A stretch of DNA of 64,000 bases from an uncultured Acidimicrobiales bacterium (GCA_937922045.1 CAKZXA010000076.1:1-64000), one strand, 5' to 3'; shown: positions 33,163 to 41,723, numbered from the stretch's first letter. Notes: generated from the letters alone by a model not told the origin. Translations and numbers: made by a program.

Positions 33163-34074
33163 CTAGAGTTCGCCAGCGGTCTCAACGCCGGGCCTGGCAA
33201 AGTCTGCAAGTGGGTCGTCGGTCGCTCCATAGCCGTTCCAGGGAGCAAACCCGAGGAGTCGCTTCATGTCGCCGTCGAGACCCTCGAATACCTCGGGACG
33301 GGTTGCATAGGTCATGTTGGTGAGCGCTCGAACCACCGGGCCGCAGAAAAAGGTGGTGAGCCCGAGCCGTGGGCCGGTCGATGTGTTGATCCCCGAACCG
33401 TGCCACATGCGGCCGTCCCAAACGATGGCCGAACCAGCCGTTCCTTCGGGCTGCACCTCGTCGCTTCTCGGCTCCCCGGTTGGTTGCACGCCACTCAGAT
33501 GGCTGCCGGGAACCACACGGGTTGCGCCATTCTCCACGGTGAAATCCGAAATCATCCACATGAAGTTGAGCACCATCGGCGGCGAAATCGCCGTTGTTGA
33601 AGGCGCTGGTTCACCGAAGGGACCGCCACCCCGCACCAGATCGCCTTGGCGGTTATGTCGCTCGCCCGGCATTCTTGGCTGGGGCATCCACCACTGGTCG
33701 GTGTGAAGTGGCATGGCCTTGTTGTCGGGGAAGGTGATGTGGGCGTCGATGGCCGAAAGTTGGTGGTCGGCACCGAGCACATGAGCAGCTAGGGCCCGAG
33801 CCACCGGGTGCAGCGCGAGCTGGTGGAACAACGTTCCCTTGTTATGCAGCAGGTAGACCCATTGGTTGACATCGTCGCCCTCAGCATCGGCCGGGAACCG
33901 GTAGTCGAGGGCCGCAGCTCGTTCCCCTGCCGCCTGGTCGGACAAGCGCTGACGAATTGCAGCAACCAGGTCTTCGTCAAGCAGGTCTTTCGCTAGGCAG
34001 TATCCCCAGGTATCGAGATCCGCCCGCAGGGTGGCGAGGTCGGTCGTTGGTTGCGGAAGAGATTGCCCAATCAT
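33163..34074 (-). CDS. Phytanoyl-CoA dioxygenase (PhyH) family oxygenase
   Basis: A 303-residue Fe(II)/2OG oxygenase, only distantly similar to the one at 30044. HxD is in AMPLHTDQWWMPQ, the distal His in RMWHGSGINTSTGPRLGL with the 2OG Arg, and VENGATRVVPGSHLSG is the family signature. The start is ATG 34072-34074 (MIGQSLPQP); 27 codons of open frame upstream lack conservation. It lies 49 bases downstream of the trimethylamine-dehydrogenase-like gene in the same direction, so the two could act on one N-methylated or lipid substrate (inference). Confidence 0.88.
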   Translation of the reverse strand: MIGQSLPQPTTDLATLRADLDTWGYCLAKDLLDEDLVAAIRQRLSDQAAGERAAALDYRFPADAEGDDVNQWVYLLHNKGTLFHQLALHPVARALAAHVLGADHQLSAIDAHITFPDNKAMPLHTDQWWMPQPRMPGERHNRQGDLVRGGGPFGEPAPSTTAISPPMVLNFMWMISDFTVENGATRVVPGSHLSGVQPTGEPRSDEVQPEGTAGSAIVWDGRMWHGSGINTSTGPRLGLTTFFCGPVVRALTNMTYATRPEVFEGLDGDMKRLLGFAPWNGYGATDDPLADFARPGVETAGEL

Positions 34075-34123
34075 GTCAAAAAGGTAGGCGCAGCTCGTAG
34101 ATCTGTCGACCGCGCCAGAGCCT

Positions 34124-36187
34124 TCAGAGAAGCTGGCAGAGCCTGCGAGCCTCATAGATGGCGGTGGCGATTCCGCGGCTGGCTACCGCATCACCAATCC
34201 GGTGCAGAACAAATCCGTCACCCAGGATTGGCTGCGGAACGCTGCCGAGAAGCGCCTCGATATCGACGACTCCCTTGTTGCTCGATATCTCTCGAAGACC
34301 TGTATAGGGCTGATCGTTTGGCACCACGCCGTGCTCGAAGACAACAACGTCGACGCTTCGATCGATTTCCTTGCGCGTGTGCACGTTGCGGAGCGTTGCC
34401 CGGAGCGCGCCGTCGGCTCGGACCACTCGGATGAGCTGGTGGTCCGGCGTCATCACAACCCCGCTTTCATACAACATCTCGAGGTAGGCGGGACCTGTGG
34501 TGGCAGCGAGATCTTGAGCGACCAACCGGTCTGGAGTCACCAGTTCGATCTCAGAGACCCCTCGTCCCGACAGGAATTCGGCAACCGAGGGAGCGTGCTC
34601 TCCACCATGGTCGTCATAGAGCAACACGCTGCCCGCAACCGCAGCATTCCCACTCAACACATCCCACGTGCTGACCACGAGCTCGTCACCGGAATCGAGG
34701 AAGCTTGGATCGGGAAAGCCTCCGGTGGCCGCGATCACGATGTCGGGCTCTTCTCGGGCGACATCGGCCTCGTCGACCGGCGAGTTCAGACGAACATCGA
34801 CGCCGAGGTGGCCAAGCTCCTGTTCAAGCCAGCCGATGATGCCGAGCAGCTCAGCCTGACGTTCGCTAGCCCGAGCTGCCAACACAACCTGTCCACCCAC
34901 CCGGTCTTGGGCTTCGAACAAAACCACACGGTGGCCTCGCTCGGCCAACACCCGCGCCGCCTCGAGACCAGCAGGGCCAGCACCGATCACGACCGCCTTC
35001 TTCGGGGCGCCCGATGCCTTCGCCACGAGCTGGGGAATGAGGGTCTCGCGACCGGAAGCGGGGTTCTGAATACACACCGACTCCAAACCCTGATGAAGCC
35101 GGTTGATACAGAACGACGCACCGACGCAGACACGAATTCGTTCCTCGTCTCCCCGTTCGAGCTTGGCCACGATGTGAGGGTCGGCGATGTGGGCTCGGGT
35201 CATGCCAGCAAGGTCGATGAGGCCAGCCGAGATCGCATGCCGAGCGGAGGCGACATCGGTGATGCGGGTGGCGTGGAGCACAGGAAGGTCGATGACCTCC
35301 TTGATCGAGGCGGCGAGAGAAACAAACGGCATGAGCGGGGTGCCCGACGGTGGGATCGCTTTCGACAGACCCTCCTCGGTAGCGAGCGACGAACTCGCGA
35401 TGTTGATGAAGTCGAGCAGGCCGGAGCTTGCAAGTCGTTGTGCTATGTCCGCACTTTCGTCCCTGCTGAGTCCACCGATCTGGTCTTCATCACCGATCAT
35501 CCTGATACCGACGGCGATGTCGGTACCGATAGCGTGACGAATCGATTCGAGAACCTCGATGGTGAACCGCAACCGGTTCTCGATCGAGCCTCCATACTCG
35601 TCGGTTCGACGGTTGGCCAGAGGCGTCCAGAACTGATCGATGAGGTGGCTCGTGGCGCAAAGCTCGATGCCATCGAGCCCACCAGCGCGGGCCCGCACAG
35701 CAGCCGTACCAAAGTCGGCGACCACGCGGCGGATATCAGATTTCTCCATCTCCTTCGGCCAACCACGATGCATCGGTTCCCGAATAGGCGACGGTGCAAT
35801 AGTGGGAAGCCAACTGCCGTCGTTGGACACGTTGCGTCGGCCCATGTGGGTGATCTGGCACATCACGGCGGCACCATGGCGATGAATGCGATCGGTCATC
35901 TCCGACAGAGGGTCGATGATGGCATCAGAGCCGAAGTACATCTGGCCCCACAGGGATGCGGAGTCGGGCGAGACGTTGCTCGAACCGCCGATCATCGTCA
36001 GACCAATGCCGCCCTTGGCCTTTTCCTCGTGGTACGCCATGTAGCGCTCGTTCGGTGTGCCATCGGTGTTGTAGCCCGGGGCGTGGCTACTGGAGAAGAT
36101 GCGGTTCTTCAGCCGCACACGGCCAAGTTCGAACGGTTGGAGCAGCGGGTCGCTGGGCGGGATCGAGTCTTCGGGCTCCATACTCAT
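34124..36187 (-). CDS. Trimethylamine-dehydrogenase/2,4-dienoyl-CoA-reductase-like flavoprotein
   Basis: A 687-residue protein of the TMADH/DgcA/FadH type: an N-terminal FMN TIM barrel (residues about 15-345; SHAPGYNTDG, HMGRRNV, RTDEYGGSIENRLRF), an Fe-S segment, and a C-terminal FAD/NAD(P) domain (AVVIGAGPAGLEAARVLAERG). Substrates in the family are methylated amines, betaines or enoyl-CoAs. The Fe-S region is C354-x5-C360-x11-C372: the position of the second of four cysteines in TMADH (CxxCxxC) is Ala357 here. ATG 36185-36187 follows GGAGG by 7 bases. The demethylase-like context (dimethylglycine dehydrogenase at 25-27 kb) suggests a methylated-amine substrate, not proven. Confidence 0.88.
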   Translation of the reverse strand: MSMEPEDSIPPSDPLLQPFELGRVRLKNRIFSSSHAPGYNTDGTPNERYMAYHEEKAKGGIGLTMIGGSSNVSPDSASLWGQMYFGSDAIIDPLSEMTDRIHRHGAAVMCQITHMGRRNVSNDGSWLPTIAPSPIREPMHRGWPKEMEKSDIRRVVADFGTAAVRARAGGLDGIELCATSHLIDQFWTPLANRRTDEYGGSIENRLRFTIEVLESIRHAIGTDIAVGIRMIGDEDQIGGLSRDESADIAQRLASSGLLDFINIASSSLATEEGLSKAIPPSGTPLMPFVSLAASIKEVIDLPVLHATRITDVASARHAISAGLIDLAGMTRAHIADPHIVAKLERGDEERIRVCVGASFCINRLHQGLESVCIQNPASGRETLIPQLVAKASGAPKKAVVIGAGPAGLEAARVLAERGHRVVLFEAQDRVGGQVVLAARASERQAELLGIIGWLEQELGHLGVDVRLNSPVDEADVAREEPDIVIAATGGFPDPSFLDSGDELVVSTWDVLSGNAAVAGSVLLYDDHGGEHAPSVAEFLSGRGVSEIELVTPDRLVAQDLAATTGPAYLEMLYESGVVMTPDHQLIRVVRADGALRATLRNVHTRKEIDRSVDVVVFEHGVVPNDQPYTGLREISSNKGVVDIEALLGSVPQPILGDGFVLHRIGDAVASRGIATAIYEARRLCQLL

Positions 36188-36299
36188 GCCACGACCTCCG
36201 TCGACATCTCGCTCATACGACGCCCAACATAATCCAACGGGTCGGCGTCAACCCCATCGTCCAACGGCGCTTCTCGACTCGGCGAACAGGGCGTTACAC

Positions 36300-36317
36300 C
36301 AGGCGTCGTGACGCCTG
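36300..36317. terminator. Hairpin after recQ
   Basis: CAGGCGTC-GT-GACGCCTG, a perfect 8-bp stem ending 1 base beyond the recQ stop on the minus strand. It lacks a T-run; possible terminator. Confidence 0.4.
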
Positions 36318-36318
36318 A

Positions 36319-38442
36319 TCAGCGGGTTTGAAGAACGAACGGCAAGACTGGGCCCGTCGCCGAGTCTTGGAGCAGGAACGAGGCGACGGTGAGCGTCCAC
36401 CGGCTGTCGGCGGTGTCGTCGATCAAGAGCACGGGCATAGAGCGCACTGGGTCGGCGGGCAGCTGGGCGGTGTCGACCGACAGCAGGCCCCACACGTTTG
36501 CGAGCTGGAACGCACTGTTCGACTGCTCACTTTGCCAGCCAGCGTTCGGGTCTCGAACGAGTGCATGGTGCACGGGGAGCTTGCCCAGCCGTCCAATCTC
36601 GTCGGCTATGGCCGAAATGAGGTCACCGTTTCGGCGTGACGGCATCACACAGATCCAACCAGGCCGCTGCTCCCAATCCCACCGCTTCAAGATGCCCGCA
36701 ATGCCAGCGATCAGTTCGGAAGAGACCTCGTCGATGCTTCCCTCGAGCAATGATGCAACGTGTGGCCCCCAGCCGCCATCGCCGAGGCGGCTCAACGCTC
36801 GCCCCTGGCGAGCTTGGCGTTCAGGCTTGATCTTGCCCTTAGGCTCGTCCAATCCTGGAGCCCACTGTCGCCGCGGTTCAACGCCTACGTCGATGCCGCG
36901 CAGGTGATCGCGTGCCTCGCCAGCTCCGCTCGACACCTCGGCGGTCCACCGAGGTTCCTCTCCCGCCGAGACGACACAACGGTCGCATCGCCCGCAATCG
37001 GAGGCCTCGGGATCATCGAGTAAATCTCGCAGATACCGCAACCGGCATCCTTGGTGGCTGGAGTATCCTCGCATCTGGTTGGCCTCGTCAGATCGGAGCG
37101 TGCGCAGCCGATCGGCCAGCTCACCGTCGTAGGTCCACTCGCTAGGCGTTCGGAGATAGCCACCTTTCACTCGGGCAACCGCCCCCTGCACATCGAGGAT
37201 GCTGAGAAGTGTGCTCAGCCTCGACCGGCCCATGTTCACCGCAGCTTCGAGCCGCGGGATCGACGTCGCTCTCGACGTGTCGAGCTGCATCAGAACCCGT
37301 TCGCAAACTTCCCGGCTGGGCATGGAGACCGATTCGAACCAGGCCCAAATTCGTTCGTCCTCTTTGGGCCGAGGCATCGCGATGACCTCAGCCCGCTCGA
37401 TACCACGGCCAGCACGGCCAATCTGCTGGTAGTAGGCGACAGGCGTCGGCGGCAGGCCGAGATGAATACAGAAAGCCATATCCGATTTGTCGAACCCCAT
37501 GCCGAGCGCGCTGGTGGCTACAAGCGCCTTCAGCTCATTGTTGCGAAGCCGATCTTCGAGGCGTTCGCGTTCTTCAGGACTCGTCGAACCCGAGTAGGCG
37601 GCGACGTTGTGCCCTCGTTCGCTCAACCACTCGGCAGTTGTGACAGCTTGGTCAACGGTTAGCGCATAGATGATGCCCGAGCCGTCCATATCGCCGAGAT
37701 TGTCGGCCACCCAGGCAAGCCGTTCGGCGTCATCATCAAGTTCGATGACCGAACAGTGCAACGATGCCCGATCGAGGCTGGTTCGCAACACGACGGCGTC
37801 GGGGCCCAGCTGACTGGCCACGTCATCGGTGACACGCTGATTTGCGGTGGCGGTCGTGGCCAGGATCGGTGCCCAGGCCGGCAGTTCGCCAATGACTTTC
37901 CGTAGACGCAGATAGTCGGGGCGGAAGTCGTGGCCCCAATCGCTGATGCAATGAGCCTCGTCGCAAACAAGAGCGAACGGTCTCGACAACATCATTGAAA
38001 ACACGCGCTCTCGGAACCCCGGGTTAGCTAAACGTTCGGGTGCAATCAGCAAGAGATCGATTTCGTCGGCGAGCAGGGCTTCTTCGATCTCGCCCCAGTC
38101 GTCGGTGTTAGCCGAATTGATCGTTTCAGCTCGAAGGTCAAGCTTCTCCGCTGCTGCCACCTGATCTCGCATAAGGGCCAGAAGCGGCGAGATGACGATG
38201 CTGGGGCCCCAACCGCGATCGCGGAGCATCTTGGTCGCCGAGAAGTAGACGGCCGACTTCCCGAAGCCAGTACGGGCCACAAGGAGTGTGCGCTTGCGGC
38301 CCGAGACAACAGCGGTTACCGCTTCGAGCTGCTCGGGGCGAGGCTGTGCTTCTGGCCCGGCGAGCAGTTGCACGTGAGCAGTAAGCTCTGCTGCGACTTC
38401 TTCGGGTGTCGGGCGTGGTGGCTCGATTAGTTCAACAGTCAT
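36319..38442 (-). CDS. recQ: RecQ-family DNA helicase with C-terminal phosphoribosyltransferase-like domain
   Basis: A 707-residue 3'-5' SF2 helicase for DNA repair and recombination. Motif I is VARTGFGKSAVYF, motif II CDEAHCISDWGHDFRPDYLRL (marked by DEAH), motif III ATTATANQRV, and motif VI QIGRAGRG. The RQC zinc site is the Cys near GCRLRYLRDLL with CGRCDRC. No HRDC domain is seen. Instead, residues about 530-705 form an actinobacterial extension ending in VLLIDDTADSRWTLTVASFLL, which resembles the PRPP-loop of phosphoribosyltransferases. This layout is known in actinobacterial RecQ-like proteins; the extra domain's role is unknown. Confidence 0.92.
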   Translation of the reverse strand: MTVELIEPPRPTPEEVAAELTAHVQLLAGPEAQPRPEQLEAVTAVVSGRKRTLLVARTGFGKSAVYFSATKMLRDRGWGPSIVISPLLALMRDQVAAAEKLDLRAETINSANTDDWGEIEEALLADEIDLLLIAPERLANPGFRERVFSMMLSRPFALVCDEAHCISDWGHDFRPDYLRLRKVIGELPAWAPILATTATANQRVTDDVASQLGPDAVVLRTSLDRASLHCSVIELDDDAERLAWVADNLGDMDGSGIIYALTVDQAVTTAEWLSERGHNVAAYSGSTSPEERERLEDRLRNNELKALVATSALGMGFDKSDMAFCIHLGLPPTPVAYYQQIGRAGRGIERAEVIAMPRPKEDERIWAWFESVSMPSREVCERVLMQLDTSRATSIPRLEAAVNMGRSRLSTLLSILDVQGAVARVKGGYLRTPSEWTYDGELADRLRTLRSDEANQMRGYSSHQGCRLRYLRDLLDDPEASDCGRCDRCVVSAGEEPRWTAEVSSGAGEARDHLRGIDVGVEPRRQWAPGLDEPKGKIKPERQARQGRALSRLGDGGWGPHVASLLEGSIDEVSSELIAGIAGILKRWDWEQRPGWICVMPSRRNGDLISAIADEIGRLGKLPVHHALVRDPNAGWQSEQSNSAFQLANVWGLLSVDTAQLPADPVRSMPVLLIDDTADSRWTLTVASFLLQDSATGPVLPFVLQTR

Positions 38443-38577
38443 CCTGAAGACACCCTAGGAACCCATGCCGACAATCACCGAGGTTTGCGAATCTTCACCT
38501 TGGCGACCTCCTGGGCCGAATCAGCCACGAGAGCCGAAGTTCTCGAACAGCTGATTCGGTAGCCGGAAGCAACGTAA

Positions 38578-38712
38578 GGCCGGCGCTACTTACTCCTCTG
38601 GGAAGAGGAAGGGGGTTACGAAGTCAATTGCTGCGTCCATCCCAAGATCGGGATACGCATCGACTGGCTCGTCACCGAACCGAGGGAGCAAAGCGTCGCG
38701 TTCTACCTCTGA
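38578..38712 (+). pseudogene. Start-less coding remnant
   Basis: Between TAA 38575-38577 and TGA 38710-38712 the frame reads YLLLWEEEGGYEVNCCVHPK and on to EPREQSVAFYL. Codon choice is typical of genes, but there is no initiator; two stops lie just upstream in frame. It is the tail of a lost gene; family not recognised. Confidence 0.4.
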
Positions 38713-38752
38713 TTGGAAGCTCGATCGTGACCGCTTCTGTGAACAAGCCTGA

Positions 38753-38780
38753 GGGCCGACCCCGTTGGGCCGGCCCTTTC
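38753..38780 (+). terminator. GC-rich terminator hairpin
   Basis: GGGCCGACCC-CGTT-GGGCCGGCCC (one mismatch) followed by TTTCG. It lies upstream of the IS110 region. Confidence 0.6.
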
Positions 38781-38889
38781 GCTACGACTCGTTGATCTGC
38801 TTATTACTCATCAACCGAGTCAGGGCTGTCGACGCCGGCGTTGTCGGCATCCGGAAACGTTGACTCCGGCGTATCAACCGGGACTGTGA

Positions 38890-39130
38890 GGGTGGGGTAG
38901 TGGCCAAGCCATGTGTGCTGGGCTATTGCTGGTTGCGGTGGTCGTGACTCAAACTGGGACTGGCGTATTGCCTTCGTAGGACTTGTCCGACCACCGTTGC
39001 CAACACCGGCACAAGCTGGAGTGAGTGGCCTGATCAGGAGCATGACCACTGGTGATTCGGTGTGTCCCATCACAGTCTTGCCTATCTCCAACCCGGGCCG
39101 GTATCTGTCCAGCCCGACAAGGAGAACCCT
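38890..39130 (+). ncRNA. Candidate IS110 bridge-RNA leader
   Basis: The non-coding segment before the IS110 transposase contains nested stems: AGTGG-CCTGATCAGG-AGCATGA-CCACT (39023-39050 area) and GTGAT...ATCAC just after it. IS110-family elements are known to encode a structured bridge RNA in a non-coding end, which guides insertion. Position and structure fit; end points are guesses. Confidence 0.3.
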
Positions 39131-40189
39131 ATGGAAATGCTTGCAGACCAAGTTGATGTTGTCATCGGCGTCGACACCCATAAAGACACCCACACGGCGG
39201 CGATCGTCGAAGCGGCTACCGGTGCCAGCACTGAACATCGAACCGTGGCCACCAACCCACATGGGTACGCAGAGTTGATCGCAATGGCTGGCCAGCACGG
39301 CTCACGGCGGGCCTGGGCGATCGAGGGCGCCGGGAGTTACGGGGCAGGTCTGGTCCGCTACCTCGCCGCGAGCGGAGAACGAATCATTGAAGTCGATCGT
39401 CCGGGACGTCCAACCCGTCGTAATGGAGCCAAATCAGACAAGCTCGATGCAGTCCGAGCCGGACGTGAGGTGCTTGCCCGCAACCACCTGGCTCAGCCGC
39501 GGGCACAACAGGAACGGGCGGCATTGTCGGTTCTTCTTGCGGTCCGAAGCTCAGCGGTGGACAGTTCGAAGGTCGCTCAACAACAACTTCACGCCCTGAT
39601 AATCGCTGCACCAGATGAACTCCGCAGCCGCTTCCAGGGACTGTCTAGGACCAGAATGCTCGTTAAGGCTTCTCATTTGCGCATCAATTCGCGCTGGGAC
39701 ATCGAGACAAGTACTTACGCCGTGGCCATGCGCGAGGTCGCAAAGCGAGCGCTCACGCTTCGTGACACCGCAGCCGAACACGAACGCTCAATCCTCGGGC
39801 TCATCAAGTCGTGGCGCCCAGATCTCCTCGATGTCCAAGGAGTCGGCCCCATCGTCGCCGCTATCGTGCTCTGCGCCTGGTCGCATCCGGGGCGTTGCCG
39901 GAACGAGGCAGCGTTCGCAAGCCTCGCCGGAGCCGCACCGATTCCGGCATCGTCGGGCATGACTACACGCCACCGCCTCAACCGGTCCGGTGATCGACAG
40001 CTAAACCGTGCGCTGCACGTCGTCGCCCTTTCACGGTTGCGATATGACCCAGCGACACAAGAGTACGCCGAACGCCGCCAAGCAGAAGGCAAAACCAACC
40101 GAGAAATCAAGCGGTGCCTGAAACGCTATATCGCCCGGCAGCTCTTCCGACAGCTTGAAACACCACAAACCCGACTTGACAGACCATAG
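39131..40189 (+). CDS. IS110-family transposase (DEDD recombinase)
   Basis: A 352-residue IS110 transposase. The N-terminal DEDD RuvC-like domain has VVIGVDTHKDTH, WAIEGAGSYGAGL and AKSDKLDAV (acidic residues D, E, D, D). The C-terminal Transposase_20 domain has LLDVQGVGPIVAAIV and the serine region PASSGMTTRHRLNRSGDRQL. ATG 39131 follows GGAG by 6 bases. The ORF is full length, so the element may be active. As expected for IS110, no terminal inverted repeats are evident, so the exact ends are not called. It sits next to gene debris on both sides. Confidence 0.93.
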   Translation: MEMLADQVDVVIGVDTHKDTHTAAIVEAATGASTEHRTVATNPHGYAELIAMAGQHGSRRAWAIEGAGSYGAGLVRYLAASGERIIEVDRPGRPTRRNGAKSDKLDAVRAGREVLARNHLAQPRAQQERAALSVLLAVRSSAVDSSKVAQQQLHALIIAAPDELRSRFQGLSRTRMLVKASHLRINSRWDIETSTYAVAMREVAKRALTLRDTAAEHERSILGLIKSWRPDLLDVQGVGPIVAAIVLCAWSHPGRCRNEAAFASLAGAAPIPASSGMTTRHRLNRSGDRQLNRALHVVALSRLRYDPATQEYAERRQAEGKTNREIKRCLKRYIARQLFRQLETPQTRLDRP

Positions 40190-40250
40190 GAGCGTCCTGC
40201 TGAGCTGGCACCAATCGTGCAGGAGCAGGGGGGGACATTGTCTGACCCGT

Positions 40251-40340
40251 TCAGAACAGCTTGCGGTGCTCGAACTCGGCTCGATCAATCTCGCCGCGGG
40301 CGAAACGATCCTCCAACGTTTGCAAGGCTCGTTTTGATGA
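40251..40340 (-). pseudogene. Orphan SHOCT-domain tail
   Basis: On the minus strand the frame reads RALQTLEDRFARGEIDRAEF and ends EHRKLF at TGA 40251-40253. This is the SHOCT oligomerisation motif normally at the C-terminus of membrane or secreted proteins. Its N-terminal part is missing: the sequence upstream is the HxlR fragment on the other strand. A broken gene. Confidence 0.7.
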
Positions 40341-40494
40341 ACTGTTCGAGAGGATGAGCCCGGTGACCCTAACGACGCTGACGCGCCAGCTTCGAGAACT
40401 CGAGCGCGACGGCCTTGTGACGAGAACTCAGTTCAACGAGATACCACCACGGGTCGAATATGACATCACCGACACAGCGCAAAGCCAGCGTTGA
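40324..40494 (+). pseudogene. HxlR-family regulator fragment
   Basis: The frame reads ARFDELFERMSPVTLTTLTR, then QLRELERDGLVTRTQ and PPRVEYDITD. This is the wing and dimer part of an HxlR winged-helix regulator. The N-terminal helix is absent and replaced by the antisense SHOCT tail; the end (TAQSQR) is short. Non-functional remnant. Confidence 0.75.
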
Positions 40495-40551
40495 TCGTCG
40501 ACCGAGCATTCTGGCTTGCCATACCGGCTCGGATCTGAGAGCCTGACGATT

Positions 40552-41673
40552 GTGATCACCCAAACGCTCGACATCTCCGCTGACGATTTCGCTGCCGGCA
40601 CCGGCTGGGACATCAAGCCTGAAGGCGCGTGTAAAGGCGACGTTTGTGTTCCGCTACCCGATGGCTACTCGGCAACTCACGCAGCAGATCGGCTCGGAAT
40701 GGCGGTCGTCAGAGACGACGCTTCCGGCCTGTCGGCCCTGGGCCCTGAGTCGCTTAGCGGACGAGCGCTCGTAACCGCTCAAGCCCCAGACGTCGTCCTT
40801 CCAGATCTCGACGGAAATGACTTCCACTTGTCTTCGCTGCGGGGTAAGAAAGTTGTTGTCGTAGCCTGGGCGCCCTATTGAGGCTGTCGCTACGACCTGC
40901 CAGGTTGGCAGGCACTGAGCGAAGAACTCGCACCCCTCGGCGTTGAGATCGTTACGGTCTCCCTTGAACTGAGCGACCCCGATGTTTCGCGCCCATTCAT
41001 CGAGGCGGCGAAACCGACACACCCGTCATTGCTGGATCCCAAGCACCAGCTTGATGCTCTCTTTGGCGTCGTCAATATTCCGAACATCATCTGGATCGAC
41101 GAGGCGGGCATGATCGTACGTCCGCCAGAACCAGGATGGCCACCCGGCGATGACTACCCGGACTGGCTTCGTGGGTTCGTCGATGACCGCGCCGCAGCTG
41201 CCGAGCGCAAGGCTGCGGAAATCGAAAACGACAACCCCGAACTCGCGGCTCGTATACGAGGTGGCCAGGACCGCAGTTCTTATCCTGACGCCATTCGTGA
41301 TTGGGCGCAGAAGGGCGCCGAGAGTGAGTTTGCGATGACGCCAGACCAGGTCTTGGATGCGTCGACAGACCGCGGCGTCGGCAAGAGCGAAGGGGCCGCT
41401 CACTTCGAACTGGCCAACCATCTCTGGACCATCGGCGATCGCGAAAGCGCGATCATGCACTTCAACGAAGCACACCGGTTGCAGCCCGACAACTGGACCT
41501 ACAAGCGCCAGGCGTGGTCGCTCGTTGGCAATGAGAACGCTGGTGGGGGCGAGCTAGGCCGATTCAATCAGGGCCCACTTCCCGGCGCCGAAGCGGATTG
41601 GCCATTTGACGGAAACTTCACCGCCGAGACATCCCGAACTCCAGCAGGCGACTACTACCCGAAAACGATGTAG
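40552..41673 (+). CDS. Putative selenocysteine-containing redoxin (in-frame TGA as Sec110) with TPR-like tail
   Basis: One reading frame from GTG 40552 to TAG 41671-41673 is interrupted only by TGA 40879-40881. Before it: MITQTLDISADDF, GACKGDVCVPLPDG, then APDVVLPDLDGNDFHLSSL and VVVAWAPY. After it: GCRYDLPGWQALSEELAPLG, VVNIPNIIWIDEAG, and a TPR-like helix pair (AAHFELANHLWTIGDRESAI). Upstream and downstream halves form one thioredoxin/AhpC-like domain, and the TGA falls exactly at the nucleophile position (xGC), where redoxins have Cys. A SECIS-like hairpin follows (40882-40922). So the product is probably a 373-residue selenoprotein, possibly a peroxidase or thiol reductase. The alternative is a Cys-to-stop mutation; nearby debris makes that worth excluding. 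The selA/B/C/D genes are not in the window. Confidence 0.72.
40882..40922 (+). promoter_or_regulatory. Candidate bacterial SECIS element
   Basis: Immediately after the in-frame TGA: lower stem TCGCT (40887-40891)/AGCGA (40918-40922), internal loop, upper stem CCTGCC/GGCAGG (40896-40901/40907-40912), and a 5-nt apical loop AGGTT. The loop GG is 22-23 nt past the TGA, within the known 16-37 nt range. The AGGU loop is like that of E. coli fdhF. Confidence 0.7.
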
Positions 41674-41723
41674 TCAGCACCATGCAGCCAACCACGGTAG
41701 AGAGCGTTGCTTTGGCCAGCTTG

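Larger units (their letters stand above)
38443..39130. other. Long non-genic stretch between recQ and IS110
   Basis: No intact gene. It contains a start-less coding remnant (38578-38712), a GC-rich terminator hairpin (38753-38780) and a structured IS110 leader (38890-39130). A 164-codon minus-strand frame at 38804-39298 overlaps the transposase antisense and was not accepted. Confidence 0.6.

Noticed and set aside
32482-33600. 372-codon plus-strand ORF
   Set aside because: Only its middle part resembles a protein (the decayed membrane-protein copy); the rest is antisense of the PhyH gene or out of frame with the first copy.
34202-36232. 676-codon plus-strand ORF opposite the TMADH-like gene
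   Set aside because: It is a complement-strand shadow of a gene with clear FMN, Fe-S and FAD motifs.
38804-39298. 164-codon minus-strand ORF
   Set aside because: It overlaps the IS110 leader and transposase antisense, has no family resemblance and no ribosome-binding site.
40516-40881. Stand-alone 121-codon gene ending at the TGA
   Set aside because: The protein would stop in the middle of the redoxin active site, while the same frame continues with the rest of the domain; treated as one gene with Sec.
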